A stretch of 64,000 nucleotides of DNA, from positions 1 through 64,000 of the forward strand of contig SFVC01000008.1 in assembly GCA_004560375.1 (NCBI GenBank), in the 5' to 3' direction. A program made the position numbers and the translations under genes. This DNA is from a bacterium (GTDB taxonomy: Bacteria > Bacillota > Clostridia > Oscillospirales > Oscillospiraceae). The notes under the pieces are model-generated. The model did no database searches, was not told where the DNA came from, and was given only the letters and a program-made list of their open reading frames with translations. This document shows positions 40,519-49,087 of the stretch, one piece after another; positions within the stretch are counted from its first letter, which is position 1, and every line of letters begins with the position of its first letter.

Positions 40519-41253
40519 ATGAAACGTCTGATTCCTCTGATGCTGGCCCTGGTTCTGGGCCTGTCCCTGCTGTCCGGCTGTGGAAACCCCGGGGCCGATA
40601 CCACCCTGATCCCCTCCGATCCCCCTGGCGAGACCGCCTCTGTCCCCCCGACGGACAACACCGAGGAACCCACCCTGGCCCTGCCCACCGAGGAGCCCAC
40701 GGCAGAGCCCACCCCCGAGCCCACCGAGGCTCCGGCCACCAACACCCCGGAGGCCAAGCCCACCCCCAAGCCTACCCCCGCGCCTACTCCTAAGCCCACC
40801 CCCGCCCCCACGCCCAAGCCCACCCCGGAGCCCACGCCCGAGCCCCCGGCGGGGGTGGATCTGTCCGCCTTTTACGAGGACGTCACCAGTATGCACGAGT
40901 TCGGCCACTTGCAGCTGGCGGACAGCACCCTGCTGGACGGCTATTACCCCGGCCTGTCCTCCATCCCCACGGAGCAGTGCCTGGTTTACGTCTGCCAGGT
41001 GACCATGAACAATGGCGAGTTCGGCCTGGTACAGGTGAAGAACAGCGCCGACGCGGCCCGGGTAAAGGCCATCTTCCAGGCCCGCATCGATCAGATGGTG
41101 GGCACCGACGACAACCCCGGCGCGGCCTGGTATCCCGGGGCCATCGAGTCCTGGCAAAACAACTCCCGGGTGGTGTCCAACGGCAATTACGTCATGATGG
41201 TGGTGCACGAGAATTCCGATCAGATCGTGTCCCAGTTCAACGCGCTGTTTTAA
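40519..41253 (+). CDS. DUF4358-domain lipoprotein 2 with a Pro-Thr repeat stalk (244 aa)
   Basis: Signal peptide with lipobox Cys at residue 21 (LSLLSGC). Residues about 48-115 are a low-complexity stalk of Pro-Thr-Glu/Lys/Ala repeats (PTPKPTPAPTPKPTP), likely spanning the cell wall. The C-terminal domain is a paralogue of lipoprotein 1: MHEFGHLQLAD, then VTMNNGEFGLVQVKNSADAA, VKAIFQARIDQM and YVMMVVHENSDQIVSQFNAL. ATG 40519 gives a standard lipoprotein start; a GTG at 40507 is less plausible. It differs from its neighbour mainly by the stalk, as if one protein sits at the membrane and the other reaches outwards. Confidence 0.85.
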   Translation: MKRLIPLMLALVLGLSLLSGCGNPGADTTLIPSDPPGETASVPPTDNTEEPTLALPTEEPTAEPTPEPTEAPATNTPEAKPTPKPTPAPTPKPTPAPTPKPTPEPTPEPPAGVDLSAFYEDVTSMHEFGHLQLADSTLLDGYYPGLSSIPTEQCLVYVCQVTMNNGEFGLVQVKNSADAARVKAIFQARIDQMVGTDDNPGAAWYPGAIESWQNNSRVVSNGNYVMMVVHENSDQIVSQFNALF

Positions 41254-41263
41254 ACCGGCACAC

Positions 41264-41295
41264 ACAGGAGGAGCGGCACAGCCCGCTCCTCCTGT
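41264..41295 (+). terminator. hairpin after the lipoprotein genes (weak terminator)
   Basis: ACAGGAGGAGCGG-CACAG-CCCGCTCCTCCTGT, a near-perfect 12-13 bp stem 10 bases past the stop. There is no T run, so it may be a processing or stability hairpin between the lipoprotein and MBOAT parts of the cluster. Confidence 0.5.
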
Positions 41296-41325
41296 CCTGA
41301 ATTCTTCCCGGCGAGGTGAAGGCCC

Positions 41326-42759
41326 GTGATATTTTCCAGCCCGTTTTTTCTGTTCCTGTATTTCCCCATTGTATTGATTCTATACTACATCTCCCCCCTG
41401 CGGTGGCGCAACCTGGTGCTGCTTATCGTCAACCTGATCTTCTACGGCTGGGGTGAGCCGGTATACGTGGTGATCATGTTCGCCTCCATCGCCATCGACT
41501 ACTCCCACGGGCGGATCGTCACCCGCTGCAAGGCCAAGGGGAACGACCGGGGGGCCCGGATGGCGGTGGCCTCGTCGGTGGTGTTCAACCTGCTGCTGCT
41601 GGGCTTCTTCAAGTATTACAACTTCATCGCCGGCAGTCTGGCCGCCGTCGGCGCGGGCTTCCTGCCCGTCATTGAGAGCCTGCCCCTGCCCGGCGGGACA
41701 TCCATCCCCTTCACCCTGCCCATCGGCATCTCCTTCTACACCTTCCAGACCATGAGCTACACCATCGACGTGTACCGGGGGGACGCCCGCTGCCAGAAGA
41801 ACATCATCACCTTCGGCACCTTCGTCACCCTGTTCCCCCAGCTCATCGCCGGGCCCATCATCAAGTACAAGGATCTGGACGACCAGCTGGAGCACCGGGA
41901 TCACACCTTTGAGAAGTTCGCCTCCGGCGTCCAGCGGTTCACCATCGGCGCCTGCAAGAAGGTGCTGCTGGCCAACGCCCTGGGCCCCCTGTGGGACGTG
42001 TATCTGGCCACGCCGTCGGCCCAGCTCACCACCCTGGGGGCGTGGCTGGGGATTGTGGCCTTCTCCCTCCAGCTCTATTTCGACTTCTCCGGCTACTCGG
42101 ACATGGCCATCGGCCTGGGCCGGATGCTGGGCTTCGAGTTTTTGGAGAACTTCAACTATCCCTACATCTCCAAGTCCGCCAGCGAGTTCTGGCGGCGGTG
42201 GCACATCTCCCTGGGCAGCTGGTTCCGGGAGTACCTGTACTTCCCCCTGGGCGGCAGCCGGGTGGGGAAGGGGCGCATGGTATTCAACCTTCTGATCGTC
42301 TGGGCCGCCACCGGCATCTGGCACGGGGCCAGCTGGAACTTCCTGATCTGGGGCCTGTACTGGTTCGTGTGGATCACGTTGGAAAAGCTGTGGCTGGGCA
42401 GGGTGCTGGACAGGGCCCCGGCCTGGGTGTGCCATGTCTACGGCGTGTTCATCGCCATCGTGGGCTGGGCCATTTTCGCGGTGGAGGACTTCTCCGCCAT
42501 GGGGCCGTACCTGGCCGCCATGTTCGGCTTTGGGGCGGGGGCGCTGGATCCCAACTTCCTGTACTACCTGCGAAACTACCTGCCCATTCTTATCATCGCC
42601 ATCGTGGCCGCCACGCCGCTGGCCAAAACCCTGTGGCACAGGCTGCCGGAGCGGGCCCGTCAGATCGCCTTCCCGGTACTGATGCTGGCGGGACTGGTGT
42701 TCACCACCGCCTACCTGGTGGACGGCACCTACAACCCGTTCCTGTACTTTAGATTTTAA
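41326..42759 (+). CDS. MBOAT-family membrane-bound O-acyltransferase (477 aa)
   Basis: Second MBOAT in the window and closer to AlgI than the first: FSSPFFLFLYFPIVLILYYI at the N-terminus, LIFYGWGEPVYV, LLGFFKYYNFIAGSL, LPIGISFYTFQTMSYTIDVY, FPQLIAGPIIKYKDL, LYFDFSGYSDMAIGLGRMLG, SASEFWRRWHISLGSWFREY and the catalytic-His segment TGIWHGASWNFLIWG. About ten membrane segments. GTG start at 41326 behind GAGGTGAAGG. It is 12 bases before the DHHW gene. Likely carries acyl groups (probably acetyl) across the membrane for the DHHW protein to place on a surface polymer. Confidence 0.95.
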   Translation: MIFSSPFFLFLYFPIVLILYYISPLRWRNLVLLIVNLIFYGWGEPVYVVIMFASIAIDYSHGRIVTRCKAKGNDRGARMAVASSVVFNLLLLGFFKYYNFIAGSLAAVGAGFLPVIESLPLPGGTSIPFTLPIGISFYTFQTMSYTIDVYRGDARCQKNIITFGTFVTLFPQLIAGPIIKYKDLDDQLEHRDHTFEKFASGVQRFTIGACKKVLLANALGPLWDVYLATPSAQLTTLGAWLGIVAFSLQLYFDFSGYSDMAIGLGRMLGFEFLENFNYPYISKSASEFWRRWHISLGSWFREYLYFPLGGSRVGKGRMVFNLLIVWAATGIWHGASWNFLIWGLYWFVWITLEKLWLGRVLDRAPAWVCHVYGVFIAIVGWAIFAVEDFSAMGPYLAAMFGFGAGALDPNFLYYLRNYLPILIIAIVAATPLAKTLWHRLPERARQIAFPVLMLAGLVFTTAYLVDGTYNPFLYFRF

Positions 42760-42771
42760 GGAGGTGTAGGC

Positions 42772-43926
42772 ATGAACAAAAAGTATTCCATCTTCATCAC
42801 CGTGCTGTTCTGCCTGTTCACCTTCGGCTTCGGGGCGGCGCTGATCCTCACCCCCAGCCGGGACTTCTCCGAGCAGGAGAACCGCTTCCTGGCCCAGTTC
42901 AAGGCCCCCACAGCGGACACCCTGCGCTCCGGCAAGTTCATGGAGAACTTTGAGAAGTATGTCTCCGACCAGTTCCCCCTGCGGGATCAGTGGATCCAGC
43001 TCAAGGCCCGCTCGGAGCGCCTGCTGGGCAAACAGGAGAACAACAAAGTCTATTTCGGCACCGACGGTCAGACCCTGTTCGCCCAGTTCACCCCGCCCAC
43101 CGACGAGGAGCTTTCCCAGCGGGTGGGCTTCGTGAACAAGCTGGGGGAAAACCTGGACGTGCCGGTGTACTTCTCCCTGGTGCCGGACAAGAGCTGGGCC
43201 TGGGCAAGCCTTCTCCCCGCCAACGCCCCCAAGGTGGACGACGGATCCACCATCAGCAGGGCTGAGGCGCTGTGCGGGGACAAGGTGGCGTATATCGACC
43301 TGCAGTGGGTTCTGGCCGATGACCGCGGCGCTTTCTACCGCACCGACCACCACTGGACCACCATGGGGGCCCAGAAAGCCGGGCAGACGCTGTTGGAGGG
43401 TATGGGCCTGGTTCAGCAGGCGGGAGACTTGAAAGTCCTGGGCTATCAGGGCCTGCCCTACACCGAGGTGAGCGACAGCTTCTACGGCACCACCTATTCC
43501 TCCTCCGGGGCGGGCTGGGTGCGCCCGGACAGCATCCACACCGTGATCCCCGAGGGGGGCGCCAGGGGGAACGTCACCGTCACCGGCTACCCCGAGGGCG
43601 TACCCATCGAAAGCTCCCTGTACCACCCCGAGAAGCTGGAGGTCAAGGACAAATACGCCTACTTCCTGGGCGGCAACCAGCCCCTGTGCGTCATCAAAAA
43701 TCCCGACGCGGCGGGCGGTAAGCTGCTGGTAGTCCGGGACTCCTACTCCGACTCCCTGGCCCCCTTCCTGGCGGAGGCGTTCCAGGAGGTGCACCTGTTC
43801 GACCTGCGGTACAACAATATGTCCCTGACCCAGTACGTGGCGGACAACGGCATCGACCAGGTGCTGGTGCTCTACTCCGTGGCCAACTTCTCCACGGACA
43901 TCAACCTGTTCAAGCTGGATCACTAA
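42772..43926 (+). CDS. DHHW-family protein, AlgJ/AlgX-like acylation partner (384 aa)
   Basis: An N-terminal signal anchor (FITVLFCLFTFGFGAALIL) places the protein outside the membrane. The family motif D-H-H-W is at residues 192-195 (AFYRTDHHWTTMGAQKAG), preceded by FPLRDQWIQLKARSERLLGK and NNKVYFGTDG. A C-terminal VVRDSYSDSLAPFLAEAF holds a D-S pair like the SGNH nucleophile block of AlgJ/AlgX. These proteins act with MBOAT proteins in exopolysaccharide acetylation. It follows the MBOAT gene by 12 bases with AAGGAGG. A two-way terminator ends the cluster. Confidence 0.93.
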   Translation: MNKKYSIFITVLFCLFTFGFGAALILTPSRDFSEQENRFLAQFKAPTADTLRSGKFMENFEKYVSDQFPLRDQWIQLKARSERLLGKQENNKVYFGTDGQTLFAQFTPPTDEELSQRVGFVNKLGENLDVPVYFSLVPDKSWAWASLLPANAPKVDDGSTISRAEALCGDKVAYIDLQWVLADDRGAFYRTDHHWTTMGAQKAGQTLLEGMGLVQQAGDLKVLGYQGLPYTEVSDSFYGTTYSSSGAGWVRPDSIHTVIPEGGARGNVTVTGYPEGVPIESSLYHPEKLEVKDKYAYFLGGNQPLCVIKNPDAAGGKLLVVRDSYSDSLAPFLAEAFQEVHLFDLRYNNMSLTQYVADNGIDQVLVLYSVANFSTDINLFKLDH

Positions 43927-43932
43927 AGGCAG

Positions 43933-43969
43933 AAAAATTCCCCGCGGCCTGCGCCGCGGGGAATTTTTT
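43933..43969. terminator. two-way terminator between the DHHW gene and livF
   Basis: AAAAATTCCCCGCGG-CCTGCG-CCGCGGGGAATTTTTT between convergent stop codons. Confidence 0.93.
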
Positions 43970-44669
43970 ATCCGCCTAAATATGCCTTTTTCACCGCCGC
44001 GTTGCGGAGCAGCTCCTGGCCGGTGCCGGTGGCCACGATCTTGCCCGTCTCCAGCACGTAGCCCCGATCCGCCACGGACAGCGCCATCTGGGCGTTCTGC
44101 TCCACCAGCAGGATGGTGGTGCCCTTCTCGTGGAGCCGCTTGATGATGTCGAAGATCTGCTCCACCAGGATGGGGGCCAGCCCCATGGACGGCTCGTCCA
44201 GCATCAGCAGCTTGGGGCTGGACATCAGCCCCCGGCCCATGGCCAGCATCTGCTGCTCGCCGCCGGACAGGGTGCCCGCGATCTGCTTCCGGCGCTCCTT
44301 CAGCCGGGGAAACTGATCGTACACCCGCTCCAGGTTGGGGTCGATGGTGGAGCGGGGCTGGGTGTACGCCCCCATCTCCAGGTTCTCCTCCACCGTCATC
44401 TGCAAAAAGATCCGCCGCCCCTCGGGCACGTGGGCCAGGCCCTGCTCCACAATCTTGTGGGCGGGCGTCCCCCCCAGGGGCTTGCCCAGAAACTCAATGG
44501 ATCCGGTGCGGGAGTGGAGCAGCCCGCACACCGTATTCAGGATGGTGGACTTGCCCGCGCCGTTGGCCCCGATGAGGGTGACCACCTCGCCGGCGTTCAC
44601 CTCGAAGGACACGCCCTTGATGGCGTGGATGGCGCCGTAGTACACGTTGATATCGTTTACCTTCAGCAT
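43968..44669 (-). CDS. livF: branched-chain amino acid ABC transporter ATP-binding protein LivF (233 aa)
   Basis: Walker A LIGANGAGKSTILNTV, signature LSGGEQQMLAMGRGL, Walker B LLMLDEPSMGLAPILVEQIF and switch His region ILLVEQNAQMALSVADRGYV, all typical of LivF. The ATG at 44669 (MLKVNDINVYYGA) lies one base beyond the livG stop, so the longer frame to 44714 is not used. Last gene of livJHMGF. The transporter imports Leu/Ile/Val-type amino acids or related ligands. Confidence 0.96.
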   Translation of the reverse strand: MLKVNDINVYYGAIHAIKGVSFEVNAGEVVTLIGANGAGKSTILNTVCGLLHSRTGSIEFLGKPLGGTPAHKIVEQGLAHVPEGRRIFLQMTVEENLEMGAYTQPRSTIDPNLERVYDQFPRLKERRKQIAGTLSGGEQQMLAMGRGLMSSPKLLMLDEPSMGLAPILVEQIFDIIKRLHEKGTTILLVEQNAQMALSVADRGYVLETGKIVATGTGQELLRNAAVKKAYLGG

Positions 44670-44670
44670 C

Positions 44671-45534
44671 TCAGCCCTCGCCCCCTTCCTGCTGCTTGCC
44701 CAGGTAGGCTTCAATCACCGTGGGGTTGGACTGGATCTCCTCCGCGGTGCCCTTGGCGATGATCTGACCGAAGTTCAGCACGCAGATGCCCTCGCAGATG
44801 CCCATGACCAGGCTCATGTCGTGCTCAATGAGCATGATGGCGATCTGGAAGGTGTCCCGGATCCTCACGATGTTCTCCATCAGCTCCGCCGTCTCCGACG
44901 GGTTCATCCCCGCCGCCGGCTCGTCCAGCAGCAGCAGGGACGGGTTGGTGGCCAGGGCCCGGACGATCTCCAGCCGCCGCTGGGCCCCGTAGGGCAGGGA
45001 GCCCGCCTGGTGATCCGCCAGATCCTCCATGTTGAAGATGGACAGCAGCTCCAGCGCCCGCTCATGGGCGGCCTTCTCCTGCCGCCAGTACTTGGGCAGG
45101 CGGAGGATGCCGGAGAACATGGAGTATTTCTCCTGGTTGTGCAGGCCGATCTTCACGTTGTCCTCCACGGACAGGTTGTTGAACAGCCGGATGTTCTGGA
45201 AGGTGCGGGCGATGCCCATGCGGTTGATCTGGGCGGGGGTCTTGCCGTGGGTGTCCAGGCCGTCCAGCAGGATGGTGCCCCGTGTGGGCTGGTACACCTT
45301 GGTGAGCAGGTTGAACACGGTGGTTTTGCCCGCCCCGTTGGGGCCGATGAGGCCGGCGATCTCGGTGCGGCCCACGGTGATGTTGAACTCGTTCACGGCG
45401 GTGAGGCCGCCGAAGTCTATCCCTAAGTGGCTGCACTCCAGGATGGGGGTGGTGCCCAGATCCCGCTCCGGGATGATGGACACGCTGGGCACGGGCACCA
45501 TTTTGCCCTTTTCAAACTGCTTCTTGTCAGCCAT
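44671..45534 (-). CDS. livG: branched-chain amino acid ABC transporter ATP-binding protein LivG (287 aa)
   Basis: Walker A LIGPNGAGKTTVFNLLTKVY, Q-loop with ARTFQNIRLFNNLSVEDNVK, signature LPYGAQRRLEIVRALA (a LivG-type variant), Walker B LLLLDEPAAGMNPSETAEL and IMLIEHDMSLVMGICEGICV. An N-terminal extension of about 28 residues before the ABC domain (MADKKQFEKGKMVPVP) is longer than usual; an inner start is possible. The start overlaps the livM stop by a few bases and the stop is one base from livF, showing tight coupling. Confidence 0.96.
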   Translation of the reverse strand: MADKKQFEKGKMVPVPSVSIIPERDLGTTPILECSHLGIDFGGLTAVNEFNITVGRTEIAGLIGPNGAGKTTVFNLLTKVYQPTRGTILLDGLDTHGKTPAQINRMGIARTFQNIRLFNNLSVEDNVKIGLHNQEKYSMFSGILRLPKYWRQEKAAHERALELLSIFNMEDLADHQAGSLPYGAQRRLEIVRALATNPSLLLLDEPAAGMNPSETAELMENIVRIRDTFQIAIMLIEHDMSLVMGICEGICVLNFGQIIAKGTAEEIQSNPTVIEAYLGKQQEGGEG

Positions 45535-46615
45535 GGGATGCCGCCCCCTTTCGCTTCGGGATGATCCGGCCCACCAGCGCCTTGAGCTGGTCGTTGTTGG
45601 TCACCAGCATCACCAGTATGAGGATAATGGCGTAGATCAGCATTCGGAAATCGTCGATACCCAGCCCGCGCAGCTGCTCCGGCAGCACGTAGAGCAGGGC
45701 GGCGGCGATGATGGAGCCCCGGATGGAGCCCAGCCCCCCCAGCACCACAAACACCAGCACCAGGATGGAGGCGTTAAAGTCGAACTTGGAGGCCACGGTG
45801 GACGAGTAGTTCAGCCCGAACAGCGCCCCCGCCGCCCCCGCCAGCGCCGCGGAGGTGACAAAGGCCATCAGCTTATACTTGGTGGTGTTGATGCCCACGC
45901 TCTCGGCCGCGATGCGGTTGTCCCGCAGGGCCATGATGGCCCGCCCGGAGCGGCTGTTCACCAGGTTCTGCACCACCACCAGGGTGATCAGGATCAGCAC
46001 AAACCCGGCGGTAAAGGAGGCCAGCTTGGTGACGCCCACCGCCCCCATGGGGCCCTTGATGATGGTGGTACCGTCCGGCCCCAGGTTGAACCGCTCGGAG
46101 CTGGCGGCGATGTGGAGGCCCTTTTCATCCACCCCCACGTACAGCACCATGATGATGTTCTTGATGATCTGCCCGAAGGCCAGGGTGACGATGGCCAGAT
46201 AGTCCCCCTGCAAGCGCAGCACAGGCACGCCCACGATGACGCCGCCCAGCGCCCCGAACACCGCCCCCACGATCATGGACAGGGCCAGGCGCAGGGGGGC
46301 GAAGGGGATCACGTCCGCCAGCAGGAAGGAGGCCACGATGCCGGAGAAGGCCCCCAGGCTCATGAAGCCCGCGTGGCCCAGGGACAGCTCGCCCAAAATG
46401 CCCACCGTCAGGTTCAGGGACACCGCCATGACGATGTAGCAGCAGGTGGGCACCAGCAGACTCTGGAGGGAATTGGACACCAGGGTCACCCCCAGCAGCT
46501 TCTGCACCACCAGCAGGATCTGGATCAGGACGAAGGCCGCGATGACAATGCCGTAGTTGATAAACCCGCTTCGGGAGGCTTTACTCAGCCGTTTTCCGTT
46601 CAATCTCTTTTCCAT
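45527..46615 (-). CDS. livM: branched-chain amino acid ABC transporter permease LivM (362 aa)
   Basis: Polytopic permease with about ten membrane segments. LivM landmarks: LSLGHAGFMSLGAFSGIVAS, VLRLQGDYLAIVTLAFGQII, FVLILITLVVVQNLVNSRSG, RAIMALRDNRIAAESVGINT (the cytoplasmic EAA-like loop) and VFVVLGGLGSIRGSIIAAAL. The ATG at 46615 has GTGAGGCGGCC upstream, seven bases past the livH stop. Pairs with LivH to form the channel. Confidence 0.96.
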   Translation of the reverse strand: MEKRLNGKRLSKASRSGFINYGIVIAAFVLIQILLVVQKLLGVTLVSNSLQSLLVPTCCYIVMAVSLNLTVGILGELSLGHAGFMSLGAFSGIVASFLLADVIPFAPLRLALSMIVGAVFGALGGVIVGVPVLRLQGDYLAIVTLAFGQIIKNIIMVLYVGVDEKGLHIAASSERFNLGPDGTTIIKGPMGAVGVTKLASFTAGFVLILITLVVVQNLVNSRSGRAIMALRDNRIAAESVGINTTKYKLMAFVTSAALAGAAGALFGLNYSSTVASKFDFNASILVLVFVVLGGLGSIRGSIIAAALLYVLPEQLRGLGIDDFRMLIYAIILILVMLVTNNDQLKALVGRIIPKRKGAASHG

Positions 46616-46622
46616 GGCCGCC

Positions 46623-47501
46623 TCACACTTTCTCGGGCACGTACTTGCCCATCAGTCCGGCGGGACGCACCAGCAGCACGATGATCAGCACCGCGAACAC
46701 CACCGCGTCGGACAGGTCGGTGGAGATGTACGCCTTGCCAAAGGTCTCGATGACGCCCAGCAGGATGCCGCCCAGCAGCGCCCCGGGCACCGAGCCGATG
46801 CCGCCGAACACGGCGGCGGTGAAGGCCCGGATGCCGGGCATGGAGCCGGTGGTGGGGGACAGCACCGGGTAGGCGGAGCACATCAGCACCCCCGCCAGCG
46901 CCGCCAGGGCGGAGCCGATGGCGAAGGTCATGGAGATGGTGGCGTTCACGTCGATGCCCATGAGCTGGGCCGCGCCCTTGTCCTCGGAGCAGGCCCGCAT
47001 GGCCTTGCCCATCTTGGTCTGGCCGGTGAACAGGGTCAGACCCACCATGACGACGATGCAGCACACCACCGACAGGATGGCCACATAGGAGACGGACAGC
47101 TGCCCGGGCACCAGCGTCAGGCTGCCCTCCACGATGGGCCGGAAGGTCTTGGTGGCGGCGCCCCACAGGATCTGGGCGCTGTTTTGCAGCAGGTAGCTGA
47201 CGCCGATGGCGGTGATCAGCACCGCCAGGGAGGGGGCCGCCCGCAGGGGCTTGTAGGCCAGGCGCTCGATCACCATGCCAAGCACCGTGCACACCACCAC
47301 CGCCAGCAGCACCCCCACCACCGGGGGCAGGTTGAAGCTGCCCATGGCGAAAAAGCACACATAGGCCCCTACCATGATCACGTCGCCGTGGGCGAAGTTC
47401 AGCATCTTGGCGATGCCGTATACCATGGTGTAGCCCAGGGCGATGATGGCGTAGATGCTGCCCAGGCTGATGCCGGTGATCACGTTGTTCAGGAAGGACA
47501 T
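46623..47501 (-). CDS. livH: branched-chain amino acid ABC transporter permease LivH (292 aa)
   Basis: Eight-helix permease: NVITGISLGSIYAIIALGYT, MLNFAHGDVIMVGAYVCFFA, MRACSEDKGAAQLMGIDVNA (cytoplasmic coupling loop), ISMTFAIGSALAALAGVL and FTAAVFGGIGSVPGALLGGI follow LivH closely. ATG 47501 with AGAGAGAGGTG upstream. It is separated from livJ by 154 bases containing strong hairpins, which may lower transporter transcript levels relative to the binding protein. Confidence 0.96.
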   Translation of the reverse strand: MSFLNNVITGISLGSIYAIIALGYTMVYGIAKMLNFAHGDVIMVGAYVCFFAMGSFNLPPVVGVLLAVVVCTVLGMVIERLAYKPLRAAPSLAVLITAIGVSYLLQNSAQILWGAATKTFRPIVEGSLTLVPGQLSVSYVAILSVVCCIVVMVGLTLFTGQTKMGKAMRACSEDKGAAQLMGIDVNATISMTFAIGSALAALAGVLMCSAYPVLSPTTGSMPGIRAFTAAVFGGIGSVPGALLGGILLGVIETFGKAYISTDLSDAVVFAVLIIVLLVRPAGLMGKYVPEKV

Positions 47502-47533
47502 TTCTTCACCTCTCTCTATGAAAATGCGACAGG

Positions 47534-47659
47534 GCCGCGGCGGGGAACCCCCCGCCGCGGCTGATGCTTGCGGATGTTGCGTAGGGGAGGGGCTTGCCCC
47601 TCCCGCGTCCTATAACAGGCGCACCCGGAACGGGCGGGAGGGCCAAGGCCCTCCCCTAC
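47534..47659. repeat. composite hairpin element between livJ and livH, overlapping the livJ stop
   Basis: A 12-bp perfect stem GCCGCGGCGGGG-AACC-CCCCGCCGCGGC lies at 47534-47561. A long-range inverted repeat follows: GTAGGGGAGGGGCTTG... (47581-47607) against 47631-47659 ending CCCTCCCCTAC, each arm itself hairpin-forming. The livJ stop codon (47656-47658) is part of the outer arm. Elements of this GTAGGGGAGGG type look like dispersed intergenic repeats; here it may act as a partial terminator or mRNA stabiliser in the liv operon. Confidence 0.75.
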
Positions 47660-48840
47660 TGGGCGTCCACGTAGGCGCCGTTTTCCACCTTGAAGATCAG
47701 CGGGGACTTGGAGATCTCGCCGGTGTTCTTCCAGGTCATGCCCTTGCCGGTGAGGCCGTCCACCTTGAACTGGCCGCCGCCGAACTTGGCGGACAGGGCG
47801 TCGCACAGCGCGGCGCTGTCCATGTCGGCCAGGCCCTCCAGCTCGCAGCAGGCCTCATAGATGGCGTACATACAGTCGTAGCCGTCGGCGGCGAACTGGT
47901 TGGGCAGGATGCCGTGGGCCTCCTGGTACTTCTTCACGAAGGACTGGGTGCGCTCGTCCTCGGCGCCGGCGCTGAACGGGGTCATGAGCAGCAGGCCCTC
48001 GGCCAGGGACTTGTCAAAGCCCTCCATGTCCAGCATACCGTCCATGCCGTCGCCGCCGATGAACAGGGGCGCGTAGCTCATCTGCTTGGCCTGGGCCAGG
48101 ATGAGGGAGGCGGGGGTGTAGTAGATGGGCAGGAACACCACGTCCGCCCCGGCGTCCTTGCAGGCGTTGAGCTGCACGGTGTAGTCGGTGGTCTTGTCGT
48201 CGGGATAGGTCTGGGTGGCCACCAGCTCCATGCCCAGCTCCTTGGTCTTGGCGATGAAGGCCTCGGCAATGCCGGTGGAATAGGGGTCGCCGTTGTTATA
48301 GATAATGCCGTACTTGGTGCCCAGGCCCTTGCTGTTCAGGTACTCCGCCCCGGCGGTGCCCAGATAGGGGTCGGTGAAGCACATCTGGAACACGTTGTCC
48401 TTGCCCTTCACCACCTCGGGGGAGGAGGCGGAGGGGGTGAGCTGGAAGTACCGGTCGCTGTAGGTCTCGGCGGCCACGGTGACGCAGGGCGCGGTGGTGG
48501 TGGTGCCGTAGATCACCAGGGGCGCGTCCTTGGCCCAGTCCTTCAGGGAGTTGTAGGCGGACACGGCGGTATCGGCCACGCCGGTGTCGTCCTCGTACTT
48601 GAAGTCCAGCTTCACGGGGCCGTTCAGGGCGTTGATCTCCTCCACGGCGATCTCCGCGCCCCACTCGGTGGCGGTGCCGTACTGGGCGGCGTCGCCGGTG
48701 GTGGGGCCGATGCCGCCCACCTTGATGGTGACCGCGCCGCCGCTGTTGCCGCCGGGAGTATTGCCGTTGGAGCAGCCGGCCAGCAGGCCGAAGCACAGGG
48801 CTCCCGCCATGAGCAGGGCCGCAAGGTTCTTCTTCTTCAT
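47656..48840 (-). CDS. livJ: branched-chain amino acid ABC transporter substrate-binding lipoprotein (394 aa)
   Basis: Type I periplasmic-binding fold of the Leu/Ile/Val family. Signal peptide ending in the lipobox LLAGC with Cys 23, then a Gly/Asn/Ser linker. Family blocks: VGGIGPTTGDAAQYGTATEW, LDFKYEDDTGVADTAVSAYN, YFQLTPSASSPEVVKGKDNV, YGIIYNNGDPYSTGIAEAF, ADVVFLPIYYTPASLILAQA and ILPNQFAADGYDCMYAIYEA. The ATG at 48840 follows GAGGAGGAACC. First gene of the liv operon behind a consensus promoter and a 145-base structured leader. Its stop codon lies inside a repeat element. Confidence 0.95.
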   Translation of the reverse strand: MKKKNLAALLMAGALCFGLLAGCSNGNTPGGNSGGAVTIKVGGIGPTTGDAAQYGTATEWGAEIAVEEINALNGPVKLDFKYEDDTGVADTAVSAYNSLKDWAKDAPLVIYGTTTTAPCVTVAAETYSDRYFQLTPSASSPEVVKGKDNVFQMCFTDPYLGTAGAEYLNSKGLGTKYGIIYNNGDPYSTGIAEAFIAKTKELGMELVATQTYPDDKTTDYTVQLNACKDAGADVVFLPIYYTPASLILAQAKQMSYAPLFIGGDGMDGMLDMEGFDKSLAEGLLLMTPFSAGAEDERTQSFVKKYQEAHGILPNQFAADGYDCMYAIYEACCELEGLADMDSAALCDALSAKFGGGQFKVDGLTGKGMTWKNTGEISKSPLIFKVENGAYVDAQ

Positions 48841-48990
48841 TCTCGGTTCCTCCTCTATGTCATGCTGACGATCCAGGGAAGCCGCACGCGCGGCCGGAAC
48901 CGCCGTCCGGTGGCCCGGACGGCTTTTGAGGCTGCACATAGAGCTTCAAACATCGAAGGGGGCACGATTGCGCCCCCCAGATTGTTGACA

Positions 48991-49019
48991 ATTATATACT
49001 TGCCTGCCCCGGTTGTCAA
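48991..49019 (-). promoter_or_regulatory. consensus promoter of the liv operon
   Basis: On the minus strand TTGACA (49019-49014), a 17-base spacer and TATAAT (48996-48991). The leader contains two GC-rich hairpins (about 48958-48978 and 48902-48922) without T runs, possible regulatory structures. Confidence 0.88.
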
Positions 49020-49087
49020 CCAGCAATTTTGCACAAAGGCAGGCGGATGGACAACGGGGCTGTATGATATTGTGACGGGATTTGTCC

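Noticed and set aside
40681..40850. CRISPR-like short repeats
   Set aside because: The repeated CCCACCCCC units encode the Pro-Thr stalk of a lipoprotein in frame; there are no spacers or cas genes.
41380..43923. 847-codon open frame on the minus strand
   Set aside because: Antisense to the MBOAT and DHHW genes, both of which have clear family motifs; the frame is open only because of GC bias.
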